From Flavobacteriales bacterium (GTDB lineage Bacteria > Bacteroidota > Bacteroidia > Flavobacteriales_D > Sanyastnellaceae), in the NCBI GenBank assembly GCA_015663855.1, contig DQRJ01000056.1, positions 1 to 23,455 of the forward strand: a stretch of 23,455 nt of DNA, read 5' to 3'. The position numbers and the translations under genes were made by a program. Numbering within the stretch: the first letter of the stretch is position 1; each line of letters begins with the position of its first letter. Under the pieces are notes generated by a model. That model made no database searches, had not been told where the DNA came from, and saw only the letters and a program-made list of their open reading frames with translations. Below are positions 1 to 8,270 of this stretch, piece after piece.

Positions 1-28
1 AAAAAAAGCCCTCACACTAGGAGGGCTT
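1..28 (-). terminator. Intrinsic terminator of the small gene at 12-209
   Basis: An 8-bp perfect inverted repeat, AAGCCCTC at 6-13 and GAGGGCTT at 21-28, encloses a 7-base loop. Read on the minus strand it is followed directly by a run of seven T (bases 1-7), the classic rho-independent form. The upstream stem arm lies in the last codons of the 65-residue gene and the TGA stop (12-14) lies at the stem-loop boundary, so the terminator is embedded in the gene end. Confidence 0.85.
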
Positions 29-209
29 GGTTTGCAAATGTATTGATGATGAGATCTCCGTATACCCCACCGTAGCGGTTGAGGCACCAATCTTTCAGGC
101 TTTGGATTTCAGATCTCTTGAGCCAACGTACACTCTTCTTCAGCTCTTTCGCAAATAAAGTGCGGTCAAAACTGACTTTAGAGAGTATGGATTTACAAAA
201 TTCTAGCAT
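12..209 (-). CDS. Small conserved-looking hypothetical protein, 65 aa
   Basis: This is a 65-residue basic protein with an ATG start, no signal peptide and no membrane segment, so probably cytosolic. It begins MLEFCKSILSKVSFD and has a Lys/Arg-rich middle (KELKKSVRWLKR) followed by a likely helix and WCLNRYGG. I recall similar 60-70 residue proteins in other Flavobacteriales, but cannot name a family or function. Two things support a real gene: the reading frame ends exactly at a strong intrinsic terminator on the same strand, and about 130 non-coding bases with an operator-like repeat lie upstream. The amphipathic basic composition would suit nucleic-acid or protein binding, but that is a guess. 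Confidence 0.6.
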   Translation of the reverse strand: MLEFCKSILSKVSFDRTLFAKELKKSVRWLKRSEIQSLKDWCLNRYGGVYGDLIINTFANQALLV

Positions 210-248
210 TCATTGAATCAATAAGGCTGTTTAGGTACGCTATATCAA

Positions 249-266
249 CGTACAATTTCGTACAAT
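249..266. repeat. Tandem CGTACAAT repeat, operator-like
   Basis: Two exact copies of CGTACAAT (249-256 and 259-266) are spaced 10 bp start to start, one helical turn. A third GTAC core occurs at 235-238. The site lies 40-57 bp upstream of the small minus-strand gene ending at 209, where a regulator site would be expected. I see nothing else in the 210-339 gap, and no exact TAnnTTTG box there. Confidence 0.35.
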
Positions 267-339
267 ATTATCCGTGTTGCATGTTAATCAATCAAAAGTT
301 ATCACAAAAATCTAAATATCTTGAAAGCAATGCGTGAAA

Positions 340-963
340 TCAGGGTGTGAACTCGCGCGCATCTTTTATGATGTAGTTCATTTGGTATACATCGTCGGCA
401 TTGAGTTTTAACTCGCCAGCGAAGGTTAATCTTTCGTCTGTAGCGTATTCGCGAGGGATCTCGCCAGAAAACTGTAAATCGACAACGGTCTCAGGTCCGG
501 CTCCACCACAGAAGAAGCAATTTGCGAAAGGGTATCGACTTAACACATAGAAATCTTCGTCGATATCGACTGGAATAACGTACCCAGTGATATACCACTT
601 CTTTCCTTCAAAGCCCTTAACGCTAGGACCGAAAATCGGTTTCCAGTAATATGCATCGAGTTCCTCTACGTATACATCCTTAAACTCTACGTCTGTGAGA
701 TCTTCCCAGGTAAGTACATTATAAACCGCGTCATCCTCAATTAGAAGTGGGCTTGACTCAGATACGATGGGTTCAAAAACGATGGGTTCAGTTGTAGATT
801 TTGCAGAGGCAACATTACGGATTTGGTCCTTAATTGCCTCCCCTTCTGGCGAAGGGTGGCACATGCTACTCCAATCGAGTGAAATCACAGCGATCACGGC
901 CATAATGCCCACCATCCAACTTGAACGGAGGATTTTATTGCTATGATTTTTAAACGTCATCAT
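340..963 (-). CDS. Exported CxxC protein, DUF3299-like, of an ABC operon
   Basis: This 207-residue protein has an N-terminal hydrophobic segment (about 15-30) that should export or anchor it. A low-complexity linker rich in Glu, Pro and Ser follows, then a C-terminal domain (about 80-207). That domain contains ITGYVIPVD and a CxxC pair, C149-F-F-C152, followed by GGAGPE. The arrangement resembles the DUF3299 family, whose members are periplasmic or lipid-anchored and often encoded beside an ABC ATPase and FtsX-type permease. In Vibrio such a set (zrg) has been tied to zinc uptake; its role in Bacteroidota is not known to me. The start ATG overlaps the permease stop by 4 bp (ATGA, 960-963), so translation is probably coupled. 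The cysteine pair could bind metal or be redox active; the sequence does not decide which. Confidence 0.75.
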   Translation of the reverse strand: MMTFKNHSNKILRSSWMVGIMAVIAVISLDWSSMCHPSPEGEAIKDQIRNVASAKSTTEPIVFEPIVSESSPLLIEDDAVYNVLTWEDLTDVEFKDVYVEELDAYYWKPIFGPSVKGFEGKKWYITGYVIPVDIDEDFYVLSRYPFANCFFCGGAGPETVVDLQFSGEIPREYATDERLTFAGELKLNADDVYQMNYIIKDAREFTP

Positions 964-2156
964 TCGTTTGAGAGTGTTTTCGAAATGTCCATACGTAGCG
1001 TTTTGAATGCGGGAAGTGCCGCGGCTAGTAGTCCTACAAAGATAGCGCCTAATGCGAGATATATTTCAGTTTCGAGAATTCCTAAATCCCCTAAGTCGTA
1101 TTGGAATTTATCCTCGATAGCGGAGGCCAAAACAAATAATCCCACTCGACTCACTACAAGTCCCAGAATCACCCCACCTATGCTGAGAAGCCCCCCTTCT
1201 AATAGTAGTAGCTTATATAGGGTTGCGGGAGTTCCACCCATAGTTCTCATAAGAGCTAGTTCGTATCGGCGAGCTTGCATGTTTTCGAAAACTGAAATGA
1301 AGATGCTCGCGAAACTTAGAGCCATAATTAACATCGCAATTGCTCTGAGGGCCGCAGCACCTAATCCAAATTGTTGATTCAATCTGTTTATCTCGATCGC
1401 AGGAAGAGCGACCTGCATATTTGTTTCTTTAAGTAGATTCGGCAACGTAAGAATCGCCATAGGATTGCGTTTCTTCAATAAAACAGCAGTAATCTCTCTC
1501 GAAGCGTAGAGCTCTTCTTTTGATAGTTCAGAATCTTCATGTTCAGCATGAACACCCCAAATAGTTTCAATATTTGTAAGTAGAAGCTGATCTATAACTG
1601 AGTGACTCCTGTCGAAAACACCAACAACAGTAAATGCAATGTCATCGTGAACGTCGGTCCCGTCGGTGAGTCCGTGTGCACTAAAGAACTTGTCCCCTAT
1701 TTTCAAACCGGATTTCTCAGCTACGGTCGCCCCAATTGTCGCTTCGAAAGCGGTCTCCCAAAGTCGCCCTTCTGAAAGTTCGACAGAGTAATGATTAGGG
1801 TAACTTTCATTTGTCCCGACTATGCGATATCCATGGAAATTATCACCATAAGCAAGAGGAATTCCAGATTCTATATACGGATTGCGTATGATTTTATCCG
1901 CCGCCGCAAGCGAGATATTCCCAGTAGGAGCATCAATATGGTACACATTCGCAAGGATGAGCTGCAGAGGACTACCCTTTGCACCTAAGACCAAATCAAT
2001 ATCTTTTATATTTCTCTCAAACTGCTCGGTCATTTGGCGTTCGGCAAGCATCATAAGGCTGACCATTCCTACTCCGAAGGCGAGCAAAATTGCGCTGAGA
2101 GCCGTTTGGAGCGGTTTCGATACGAGGTTGCGTTTTGCGATATAGCTTAATCTCAT
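960..2156 (-). CDS. FtsX/MacB-type ABC transporter permease
   Basis: This 398-residue inner-membrane permease has the MacB/LolC layout. One transmembrane helix lies near the N terminus (about 15-38). A large periplasmic domain follows (about 40-260). Three helices sit at the C end, near 265-290, 310-340 and 365-385, with the FtsX-domain stretch MQARRYELALMRTMGG between the second and third helix regions. Proteins of this type do not usually form a substrate channel. They use ATP hydrolysis in the cytoplasm to move a periplasmic domain, as in lipoprotein release (Lol) or export (MacB). Only 2 bp separate it from the upstream ATPase, and its stop overlaps the downstream CxxC protein, so the three form one unit. 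Substrate unknown; metal-related function is a context guess. Confidence 0.88.
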   Translation of the reverse strand: MRLSYIAKRNLVSKPLQTALSAILLAFGVGMVSLMMLAERQMTEQFERNIKDIDLVLGAKGSPLQLILANVYHIDAPTGNISLAAADKIIRNPYIESGIPLAYGDNFHGYRIVGTNESYPNHYSVELSEGRLWETAFEATIGATVAEKSGLKIGDKFFSAHGLTDGTDVHDDIAFTVVGVFDRSHSVIDQLLLTNIETIWGVHAEHEDSELSKEELYASREITAVLLKKRNPMAILTLPNLLKETNMQVALPAIEINRLNQQFGLGAAALRAIAMLIMALSFASIFISVFENMQARRYELALMRTMGGTPATLYKLLLLEGGLLSIGGVILGLVVSRVGLFVLASAIEDKFQYDLGDLGILETEIYLALGAIFVGLLAAALPAFKTLRMDISKTLSNE

Positions 2157-2158
2157 AA

Positions 2159-2827
2159 TTAAACTAGGTTTAGGGATGAGGTGTTCGATTCGAGTTCGAC
2201 ACGGTCGTTATATCTTGCTTTAAGACGAGAATCGTGGGTTACGATAATTAATGTCGCACCCGCTTTCGCAGTTTCTTCTTCGAGCAGCTTTATTACCGAC
2301 GCGGTGCTAGTATCGTCGAGTGCCGAACTCGGCTCGTCCGCAAATACTACGGAAGGATAATGTACGAGAGCCCGCGCGATGGAAGCTCGTTGCTGTTCGC
2401 CCACACTTAAATCCTTAGGCATGGACTTTGATTTATGACCGACTCCTAATCGATCTAGAAGTTCCTGAGTTCTTTTCTTCAGCTCACTAGAGCTAATGGG
2501 CTTTTTCGATAATAGAGAGGGTAGCGATAGATTTTCCTCAACCGTTAAACTCTGTACGAAATGAGACTGCTGGAATACAATCCCTAATTCCTGGCCTCTA
2601 AAGGTGTCGAGTTTTCGATCGTTCATCCCTCCTAATTCCTGTCCCGAAACGGTAATCGATCCCTCGAGAGGTCTAAGTAGACCGCACATAAGGTGAAGTA
2701 GCGTAGTTTTCCCCGATCCAGAATCCCCGATAAGGAGTAGTTTACCTCCTTTATTACATGAGAAAGCCGGGAAGTTTAACTCGTTAATTCCGTCGTATGA
2801 AAAAGATAAATCACTTACTTCAATCAT
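2159..2827 (-). CDS. ABC transporter ATP-binding protein, LolD/MacB type
   Basis: This 222-residue ATPase is the partner of the FtsX-type permease just downstream. All nucleotide-binding motifs are present: Walker A GDSGSGKTT (34-42), Q-loop FQQ (about 85-87), signature LSVGEQQ (140-146), Walker B VVFADEP (160-166) and the H-loop VTHD (196-199). Length and the short insert-free fold match the LolD/MacB ATPase group rather than importers. It is the first gene of a three-gene minus-strand operon. A near-match promoter box (TACCTTAG, plus-strand bases 2832-2839) sits only four bases before the ATG, so its message may have almost no leader. The gene is divergent from the 127-residue protein starting at 2875. 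Calling it LolD itself would be too specific: a usual LolCDE system has two permeases or a homodimer and a different third partner. Confidence 0.92.
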   Translation of the reverse strand: MIEVSDLSFSYDGINELNFPAFSCNKGGKLLLIGDSGSGKTTLLHLMCGLLRPLEGSITVSGQELGGMNDRKLDTFRGQELGIVFQQSHFVQSLTVEENLSLPSLLSKKPISSSELKKRTQELLDRLGVGHKSKSMPKDLSVGEQQRASIARALVHYPSVVFADEPSSALDDTSTASVIKLLEEETAKAGATLIIVTHDSRLKARYNDRVELESNTSSLNLV

Positions 2828-2862
2828 TTGTCTAAGGTAAGGTTAAGGGAGAAAGTTTGGAG

Positions 2863-2870
2863 TAAATTTG
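2863..2870 (+). promoter_or_regulatory. Bacteroidota -7 box TAAATTTG
   Basis: TAAATTTG matches the TAnnTTTG consensus exactly and lies four bases before the ATG at 2875. With a transcription start about 5-7 bases past the box, the mRNA would begin at or next to the start codon. I find no clear -33 TTG at the usual distance. Confidence 0.55.
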
Positions 2871-2874
2871 CCTC

Positions 2875-3258
2875 ATGAAGTTTTTAACCCGTCTTTCAAA
2901 GTATTTAATCGGAGTGATGATTGGTTTGGGATTAACATGGATCATGTTTTCCGAGCGAGGTTGTATGGATTGGTTGCCATCAGAGCGCATTAGAAAAGAT
3001 ATTGCAAGAGGAGGAATTCAAGCAGACACAGACGCTCATTGCATGTTGAAATGTGGCGATTTGACTGTCAGTGACCTAGCGGATCTGGCGCGACTGGGAG
3101 AGGTAGATTATGAAAAGAGTGGTACTCGTGAAAAACCGAGACGCTATTTTATCGAAGGAGATGGATTAGTGAGTTCAGCATTTTTCTTACTGACTGATAC
3201 GGCGACAACGGTAACGAAAATTGTTTTGAGAGACAAAAGCAATTGCGACTGCGATTGA
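2875..3258 (+). CDS. Membrane-anchored conserved hypothetical protein, possibly DUF4258-like
   Basis: This 127-residue protein has a single N-terminal transmembrane helix (about 8-27) and a soluble remainder. After the helix come a short Cys-bearing segment (ERGCMDWLP), a motif of the form LTVSDLADLARLGEVDYEKS, and a strand-rich end closing in NCDCD. I recall Bacteroidota proteins of this size and layout with a DUF4258-like domain, and the central GEVDYEKSGT...YFIEG pattern fits. The match is by eye and no function is established. Four cysteines are visible after the helix apart from the closing pair region, so an extracytoplasmic disulfide is possible. It is a single gene, divergent from the ABC operon and convergent with the sugar dehydrogenase. 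No terminator is visible in the 38-bp gap. Confidence 0.75.
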   Translation: MKFLTRLSKYLIGVMIGLGLTWIMFSERGCMDWLPSERIRKDIARGGIQADTDAHCMLKCGDLTVSDLADLARLGEVDYEKSGTREKPRRYFIEGDGLVSSAFFLLTDTATTVTKIVLRDKSNCDCD

Positions 3259-3296
3259 ACTAACTCGACTCAGATTAAATGAAGTGTGGCGCGGAG

Positions 3297-4865
3297 CTAC
3301 TCTCCGTAAACCACTAATTTCCCGTAAACAATGTCTTCGGATCCCACAATGTTGATATGCACTGCGTACACCCCATTTGGAAATCCTTTTGTATAGAAAG
3401 ATGCGTTATCTCCAGAAGGAGTCGGGAATAATTCCCGGGTTAACCTCCCCGAAGAATCAAATATTTTAAGACTTTCGATCTCAGCACCACTGTTAAGATC
3501 GACACGAACTAATGAGCCAGGAGCAGTGGGGTTTGGGAGAAATCTTACCTCTTCTCCTCCAGGAGTAACAGGAGGGAAAACAGGGTCAAACATCAATTTA
3601 TAGACGAAATACCTAGTGCAAAGGTAAATTTCGCCCTTATTATCTTCTCCGAAAGCGAACTTGGTTTCCGTCCATGGCTCAAATCCGTTTTCGACATCTA
3701 AAACTAAAGGCGCACTTATCCACTCTCCGTTATTGTCAGCTTTTAGGGTAAAAAATTGAGTGTCTCCGAACCCGCATGCGTCTGACAAAACGTAATACCC
3801 TTGAAGAGAGGGGATGTTTGACCCTCGATAAACGACACCTCCAATTACAGAACACAATCCATTTTCATGAGGGAACTCGAATATCGGCAGAGTAATTACT
3901 TCACCGGGATCACAGTCAAGCAAAGGCTCGTAACAATCACTACCCTCCATCAATCTCCAACCGTAGTTTAGGCCGCCCTGACTCCCGGCAGGCTCGAAAT
4001 TTATCTCTTCCCAATCTACTTCCCCGACATCTCCGATATACATATCGCCTGTCTCTCGATCGAAACTCCATCTCCAAGGATTCCTTAGTCCGTAAGCCCA
4101 AATCTCATCTCTCGCCTCCAAATTATCTACAAAAGGATTATCCGTGGGGATGGTGTATGGCTCTAGCCCATGAACGTCTATCCTTAAAATCTTACCCAAT
4201 AAAGACTCGAGATTCTGAGCGTTTCCGATAGGCCCGTGATTATCTCCTCCAGACCCTCCTCCCTGTTCGCCTGATCCCGTAGATCCGCCATCCCCGGTGC
4301 TGATGTAGAGGAAGTTGTCGGCGCCGAACAAGATTTGGCCTCCATTATGCCCCATATCTGGCTGCACTAACTCTAAAACCTCAGACCAAACCGAAGTGTC
4401 GGCAATCTTGTGATCTGCACTCGTCCCGAAGCATAAAATCCGTTCATCGATAAGTTCTCCGGTACCATCAGGACGGTATCCATTGTACATCACGTAGAAA
4501 AGACCATTCTCTGCAAAATTCAGATCGAGTGTCATTCCGTTCATCCCCTGTTCACTCATCACCCCGAAATCCACGATATCTAATCCGGTGGAACTCAAAT
4601 CCATAAACGGAGTTGCTCTTAATCCGGTAACTGGCTCCCAGTAATGAATAATACCGTCGTGCCCCACCAGTAATAGAGCATCATCGTTAGGGTCTAAGGA
4701 AGCGGAAAGAACTTGTATGGGTTGGTCTATTTCGGCAATTCGCTCAGCGTGAATTACAGCTGGAGCAGAAATGGTTTGGGCTGTAATGAAGGAATTACTG
4801 AATAAGCAGAAAACCACAAAAGTCCGTACAATTTTCCCTAAATGAAACGAGTTATAGTGTATCAT
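3297..4865 (-). CDS. Secreted PQQ-type glucose/sorbosone dehydrogenase with T9SS sorting domain
   Basis: This 522-residue protein has a signal peptide (1-30, ending FITAQ), a six-bladed propeller of the glucose/sorbosone dehydrogenase (GSDH/Hhip) type (about 40-430), and an 83-residue T9SS type A sorting domain (440-522, starting VRFLPNPTAPG). Family landmarks include GHNGG (172-176) with the likely catalytic His, ISTGDGG, and YGLRNPWRWSFD around Arg261, which in relatives helps hold PQQ. Family members oxidise sugars using PQQ and Ca2+; the true substrate here is unknown. The frame continues to a TTG at 4904, but that codon lies inside a perfect -7 box and would put 13 residues before the signal peptide. 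I therefore chose the ATG at 4865. It is divergent from a TonB receptor, suggesting shared nutrient use. Confidence 0.9.
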   Translation of the reverse strand: MIHYNSFHLGKIVRTFVVFCLFSNSFITAQTISAPAVIHAERIAEIDQPIQVLSASLDPNDDALLLVGHDGIIHYWEPVTGLRATPFMDLSSTGLDIVDFGVMSEQGMNGMTLDLNFAENGLFYVMYNGYRPDGTGELIDERILCFGTSADHKIADTSVWSEVLELVQPDMGHNGGQILFGADNFLYISTGDGGSTGSGEQGGGSGGDNHGPIGNAQNLESLLGKILRIDVHGLEPYTIPTDNPFVDNLEARDEIWAYGLRNPWRWSFDRETGDMYIGDVGEVDWEEINFEPAGSQGGLNYGWRLMEGSDCYEPLLDCDPGEVITLPIFEFPHENGLCSVIGGVVYRGSNIPSLQGYYVLSDACGFGDTQFFTLKADNNGEWISAPLVLDVENGFEPWTETKFAFGEDNKGEIYLCTRYFVYKLMFDPVFPPVTPGGEEVRFLPNPTAPGSLVRVDLNSGAEIESLKIFDSSGRLTRELFPTPSGDNASFYTKGFPNGVYAVHINIVGSEDIVYGKLVVYGE

Positions 4866-4901
4866 ATTGAATCTAACTTGCAGGTGCGATTTATTCACGA
4901 A

Positions 4902-4909
4902 CAAATGTA
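4902..4909 (-). promoter_or_regulatory. -7 box TACATTTG for the sugar dehydrogenase
   Basis: On the minus strand TACATTTG fits TAnnTTTG exactly. It lies 36 bases upstream of the ATG at 4865, giving a leader of about 30 bases. It rules out the upstream TTG at 4904 as the start codon. The opposite-strand TonB receptor starts only seven bases away at 4916, so its promoter must overlap this region or the dehydrogenase 5' end. Confidence 0.5.
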
Positions 4910-4915
4910 CTACGT

Positions 4916-7297
4916 ATGACTCTTACACAGAAGCTTATCAAAAATTTCACTCTGATATTCACGATGTTGCTGTCACTGAACACTTCGTTTTCACAGTCAA
5001 ATTTTACTATTTCAGGCCATGTTCAAGATTCTTCAAGCGGTGAGCAATTATTAGGAGCAACGGTTTGGTGTGAGAACATTTCAATAGGGGTTGCGGCGAA
5101 TATTTATGGATTCTACTCACTCACTTTGCCCGCGGGTAAGCATATCATAATGGCTAGATACATAGGGTATGAACCGCAGAGGTTTGAGGTGGACCTATCG
5201 AGTTCCGTGAAGATGGAAATCAACCTTGTGGCGGGGACTACTTTAGGTGAGGCCGTGGTTACGGGTGATGCGTTCAACAAGATTGAGGATGTAGTCCAAA
5301 TGTCAAAAATGGAAATCCCCATCGACCAAGTAAAACGCCTCCCAGCAATTGGAGGAGAGGTAGACTTACTAAAAGTCCTTCAACTTCTTCCTGGAGTGCA
5401 ATCTGGAGGGGAGGGAACAAGTGGTCTCTACGTAAGGGGAGGGTCCCCAGACCAAAACCTCATGCTTCTTGACGGTGTACCACTTTATAGTGTAAACCAT
5501 CTTTTCGGCTTCTTTTCCGTTTTTAATGCAGACGCCGTAAAAAGTATGTCCATCACGAAAGGAGGATTCCCCGCACGATTTGGGGGTCGTCTAAGTTCGA
5601 TTCTAGAGATCCATATGAAAGACGGTCATATGAAGGAATATCACGCCGACGCGACAGTGTCTATTATCGCTTCTAAGCTTACTGTGGAAGGCCCTATCGT
5701 CAAAGACAAAGCGTCGTTTATGATAAGCTCTAGAAGAACGTATCTAGATATTCTAATTAAGCCCATCATTGCAAGGGCGAACAATAATAACCCCGATGTG
5801 ACGACAGATCCAAGATACTATTTCTATGATCTGAACGGAAAATTAAACTGGAAGATTTCAGATAAAGACCGAATCTATTTAAGTGCTTTTACGGGTAAAG
5901 ACGATTTCGGGATTGCTTCCTCGAATAACATCGGCAATAGTAGCTCGAACCTGGACTTCGGTTTGGATTGGAAGAATTCTATTCAAGCACTAAGATGGAA
6001 CCACGAGTGGGGACCTCGTTTATTTTCTAATTTGACTTCTACCCATAGCAAGTATCAGTTCAATACAGGAATGGATGTCTTAGACATTAGTCAAGATCAG
6101 GACACTATTCGGATGGCGGCTTTGTATACTTCGGGGATAGAAGATATAGCGGCTCGAATTGACTTTGATTTTGCACCAAATGCGAATCACTACGTTAGGT
6201 TCGGAGCTAATTTTACAAACCATACATTCACCCCAGGAGCTACGGCTATTGACATAGATTTCGGTTCAAGTAATTTAATTGACACGATAATGGGGCCTGA
6301 CGATATTAAGTCGAATGAAGCATTTATTTATGGCGAAGATGAATTCGAAATCGGAGACAGGCTGAAAATTAATTTAGGGCTTCATGCATCAGTACTTTCA
6401 GTTGAGGATACGGCATACTATTCTCTCCAACCTAGAGTAGCAATGAATTTCAGACTCCCCAAAGGATACGCACTGAAAACGTCGTATGCTCGAATGGCGC
6501 AATATGTTAATCTATTGACAAACGAGGGGACCGGGTTGCCTACAGATTTATGGGTGCCTTCGACGGCTAGAATTCGACCTCAACAGAGCTGGCAAATCGC
6601 TGTCGGACTTGCGAAAACTTATGGCGAAATAGAGGTCAGTTTGGAGGGATATTACAAAGGAATGGATGGGCTATTGAGTTATAAAGAGGGCGCTTCGTTT
6701 TTGTTTAGCACCGATTCTGATTGGCAAGATAAAGTGACTCAAGGAATCGGTAATGCGTATGGCACGGAGCTTTTAGTCCAAAAAAAGCACGGAAGAACCA
6801 CAGGTTGGATAGGATATACTTTGAGCTGGTCGAATCGACAATTTGATGAGATTAACAGTGGAAATTGGTACCCCTTCACATATGATAGGCGGCACGACAT
6901 CAGTTTCGTTATTACTCATGATTTTACTGATAAGTGGACTGGATCTGCGGTTTGGATTTATGGAACAGGAAGAGCATTAACTTTAAATGAATCTACTTTC
7001 TCGGCCTACGTACCTGACGGCGAGTCAAACTCCGGTGTTTATTCCTTTTCATTAGAAGTGCCTTCTGAGAAGAACTCATTTAGAATGAGTCCATATCACA
7101 GATTAGATTTATCGTTAACCCGTACTAAGAATTATGAAAACTCATCGAAGCATCTGATTTTCAGCATCTATAATGCCTATAATAACTTAAATCCGTTCTT
7201 CGCTCTAACAGACGAAGATGATAACGGAAATCCGGTCATTCGAGAATACGGAATTTTCCCAATGATTCCTTCAATTGCATGGCGCTACTCATTTTAA
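4916..7297 (+). CDS. TonB-dependent receptor with carboxypeptidase-like N-terminal domain
   Basis: This 793-residue outer-membrane receptor should take up a substrate using TonB energy. Domains in order are a signal peptide (1-27, ending SFSQ), a CarboxypepD_reg-like domain (about 30-105, with GATVWCEN and YIGYEP), a plug (about 120-235, with LYVRGGSPDQNLMLLDGVPL and GGFPARFGGRLSS) and a 22-strand-type barrel ending in a terminal Phe (IAWRYSF). The mix is typical of Bacteroidota receptors paired with a DUF4249 lipoprotein, and such a gene follows four bases after the stop. The substrate is not evident. SusC-like receptors are usually around 1000 residues with a SusD partner, so this is not a classic polysaccharide-utilisation pair. 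Divergence from a secreted sugar dehydrogenase is the only functional hint. Confidence 0.9.
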   Translation: MTLTQKLIKNFTLIFTMLLSLNTSFSQSNFTISGHVQDSSSGEQLLGATVWCENISIGVAANIYGFYSLTLPAGKHIIMARYIGYEPQRFEVDLSSSVKMEINLVAGTTLGEAVVTGDAFNKIEDVVQMSKMEIPIDQVKRLPAIGGEVDLLKVLQLLPGVQSGGEGTSGLYVRGGSPDQNLMLLDGVPLYSVNHLFGFFSVFNADAVKSMSITKGGFPARFGGRLSSILEIHMKDGHMKEYHADATVSIIASKLTVEGPIVKDKASFMISSRRTYLDILIKPIIARANNNNPDVTTDPRYYFYDLNGKLNWKISDKDRIYLSAFTGKDDFGIASSNNIGNSSSNLDFGLDWKNSIQALRWNHEWGPRLFSNLTSTHSKYQFNTGMDVLDISQDQDTIRMAALYTSGIEDIAARIDFDFAPNANHYVRFGANFTNHTFTPGATAIDIDFGSSNLIDTIMGPDDIKSNEAFIYGEDEFEIGDRLKINLGLHASVLSVEDTAYYSLQPRVAMNFRLPKGYALKTSYARMAQYVNLLTNEGTGLPTDLWVPSTARIRPQQSWQIAVGLAKTYGEIEVSLEGYYKGMDGLLSYKEGASFLFSTDSDWQDKVTQGIGNAYGTELLVQKKHGRTTGWIGYTLSWSNRQFDEINSGNWYPFTYDRRHDISFVITHDFTDKWTGSAVWIYGTGRALTLNESTFSAYVPDGESNSGVYSFSLEVPSEKNSFRMSPYHRLDLSLTRTKNYENSSKHLIFSIYNAYNNLNPFFALTDEDDNGNPVIREYGIFPMIPSIAWRYSF

Positions 7298-7301
7298 TAA
7301 C

Positions 7302-8228
7302 ATGAAATCACTCACATTCCCCACCCTAGTTACTTTTTTTATTGTTGTGTCAACACTTTCTAGCTGTTCGAAATTTTTTGACGGCGTAGTACAGGAAATT
7401 GAATTCCCTGAGCATACACCTCGCATAGTTCCGACTCTCATTGTAAATGACGAAGCTGAAAGAATTATTGCGCTCGTATCATCTTCGGCAAGTACTTTAG
7501 ATAGCGAAGGCCCTCAGGTTATAGAAGATGCGGTACTTACAATCTCAAACGAATCGGAAATTCTTTATTCAATGGATGAAAATAATCTTTTTGATGGGTT
7601 ATATATACTTGAACTAGACGATAAACTAGGCATGCTCGAAGGGCCGATTACACTTAGAGTTGAGTCTCCAAGTTTCGACGAAGTGTCCTCTACCTCTACC
7701 ATGCCTGATAAGCCTGTTTATACTGTTGATTTTCAAGAATCTGCGGATACCATAAATAATGTTTGGGGATTTGACATACTGGATAGATACACATTTAATA
7801 TAGAAACTACATCACCTTCTTCGAAACACTTTATTATCAAGTTTTATATGAAATATATTGATCTTTACACAGAAGAAATCTCTGATTGGGAAACGATGTA
7901 CTCTTATCCTTCATTTGACCCTCGAATAACATTAAATTATTTTATCAACGGTGTTATGATATATGAAGAGAGTAACTCATCGTCGGCCACTAGTCTTAAC
8001 GATTTGGCAATCAATATCCAACGATATTCAGAGTACTTTACCATTGTTGAAAGGAAAGTGGTTGTTGAAGCTATTAGTGACGATCTGTTTAAATACTATA
8101 TGAGTTTGGAAAGAATTGCATCAGTCGATTTTCAATTGTTTTCAGAGCCAACGTTATCATACTCAAACGTTAGTGGAGGTTTCGGCTGTTTCGGTTTGGG
8201 TAGTGTAACAGAAACAATTATTGAGTAA
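7302..8228 (+). CDS. DUF4249 family lipoprotein
   Basis: This 308-residue lipoprotein has a signal peptide ending in the lipobox LSSC, giving a lipidated Cys22. The rest is strand-rich and closes with the pattern EPTLSYSNVSGGFGCFGLGS, which I associate with DUF4249. Members are usually encoded directly after a TonB receptor in Bacteroidota and are thought to act as its surface or periplasmic partner; the exact role is not known to me. The ATG at 7302 lies four bases after the receptor stop, so the two genes are co-transcribed. The frame extends upstream to a TTG at 7275 inside the receptor, but only the ATG places the signal peptide at the N terminus. A weak terminator follows at 8236-8265. 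Confidence 0.85.
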   Translation: MKSLTFPTLVTFFIVVSTLSSCSKFFDGVVQEIEFPEHTPRIVPTLIVNDEAERIIALVSSSASTLDSEGPQVIEDAVLTISNESEILYSMDENNLFDGLYILELDDKLGMLEGPITLRVESPSFDEVSSTSTMPDKPVYTVDFQESADTINNVWGFDILDRYTFNIETTSPSSKHFIIKFYMKYIDLYTEEISDWETMYSYPSFDPRITLNYFINGVMIYEESNSSSATSLNDLAINIQRYSEYFTIVERKVVVEAISDDLFKYYMSLERIASVDFQLFSEPTLSYSNVSGGFGCFGLGSVTETIIE

Positions 8229-8235
8229 AAATGAT

Positions 8236-8265
8236 TATTTAGAATCAGTCTAAATACCCTTTTTT
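8236..8265 (+). terminator. Weak terminator after the receptor/DUF4249 pair
   Basis: An 8-bp perfect inverted repeat, TATTTAGA (8236-8243) and TCTAAATA (8249-8256), has a 5-base loop and is followed after three C by six T (8260-8265). The stem is A+T rich, so termination may be partial. A second possible hairpin, AATACC (8253-8258) with GGTATT (8267-8272), uses overlapping bases and cannot form at the same time. Confidence 0.4.
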
Positions 8266-8270
8266 AGGTA

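Noticed and set aside
943..1377. 144-residue open frame on the plus strand
   Set aside because: It lies wholly opposite the FtsX-type permease and the CxxC gene, has Ser/Pro/Arg-rich antisense composition and no recognisable motif.
3292..3306. CGGAG/CTCCG inverted repeat at the end of the sugar dehydrogenase gene
   Set aside because: The stem is only 5 bp, overlaps the stop codon and has no T run on either strand, so I do not call a terminator.
4866..4904. N-terminal extension of the sugar dehydrogenase to a TTG
   Set aside because: The TTG is part of an exact TAnnTTTG promoter box and the extension would precede the signal peptide.
4916..8228. SusC/SusD polysaccharide-utilisation pair
   Set aside because: The receptor is shorter than SusC and the lipoprotein is of the DUF4249 type with no SusD features or glycan-degrading neighbours.
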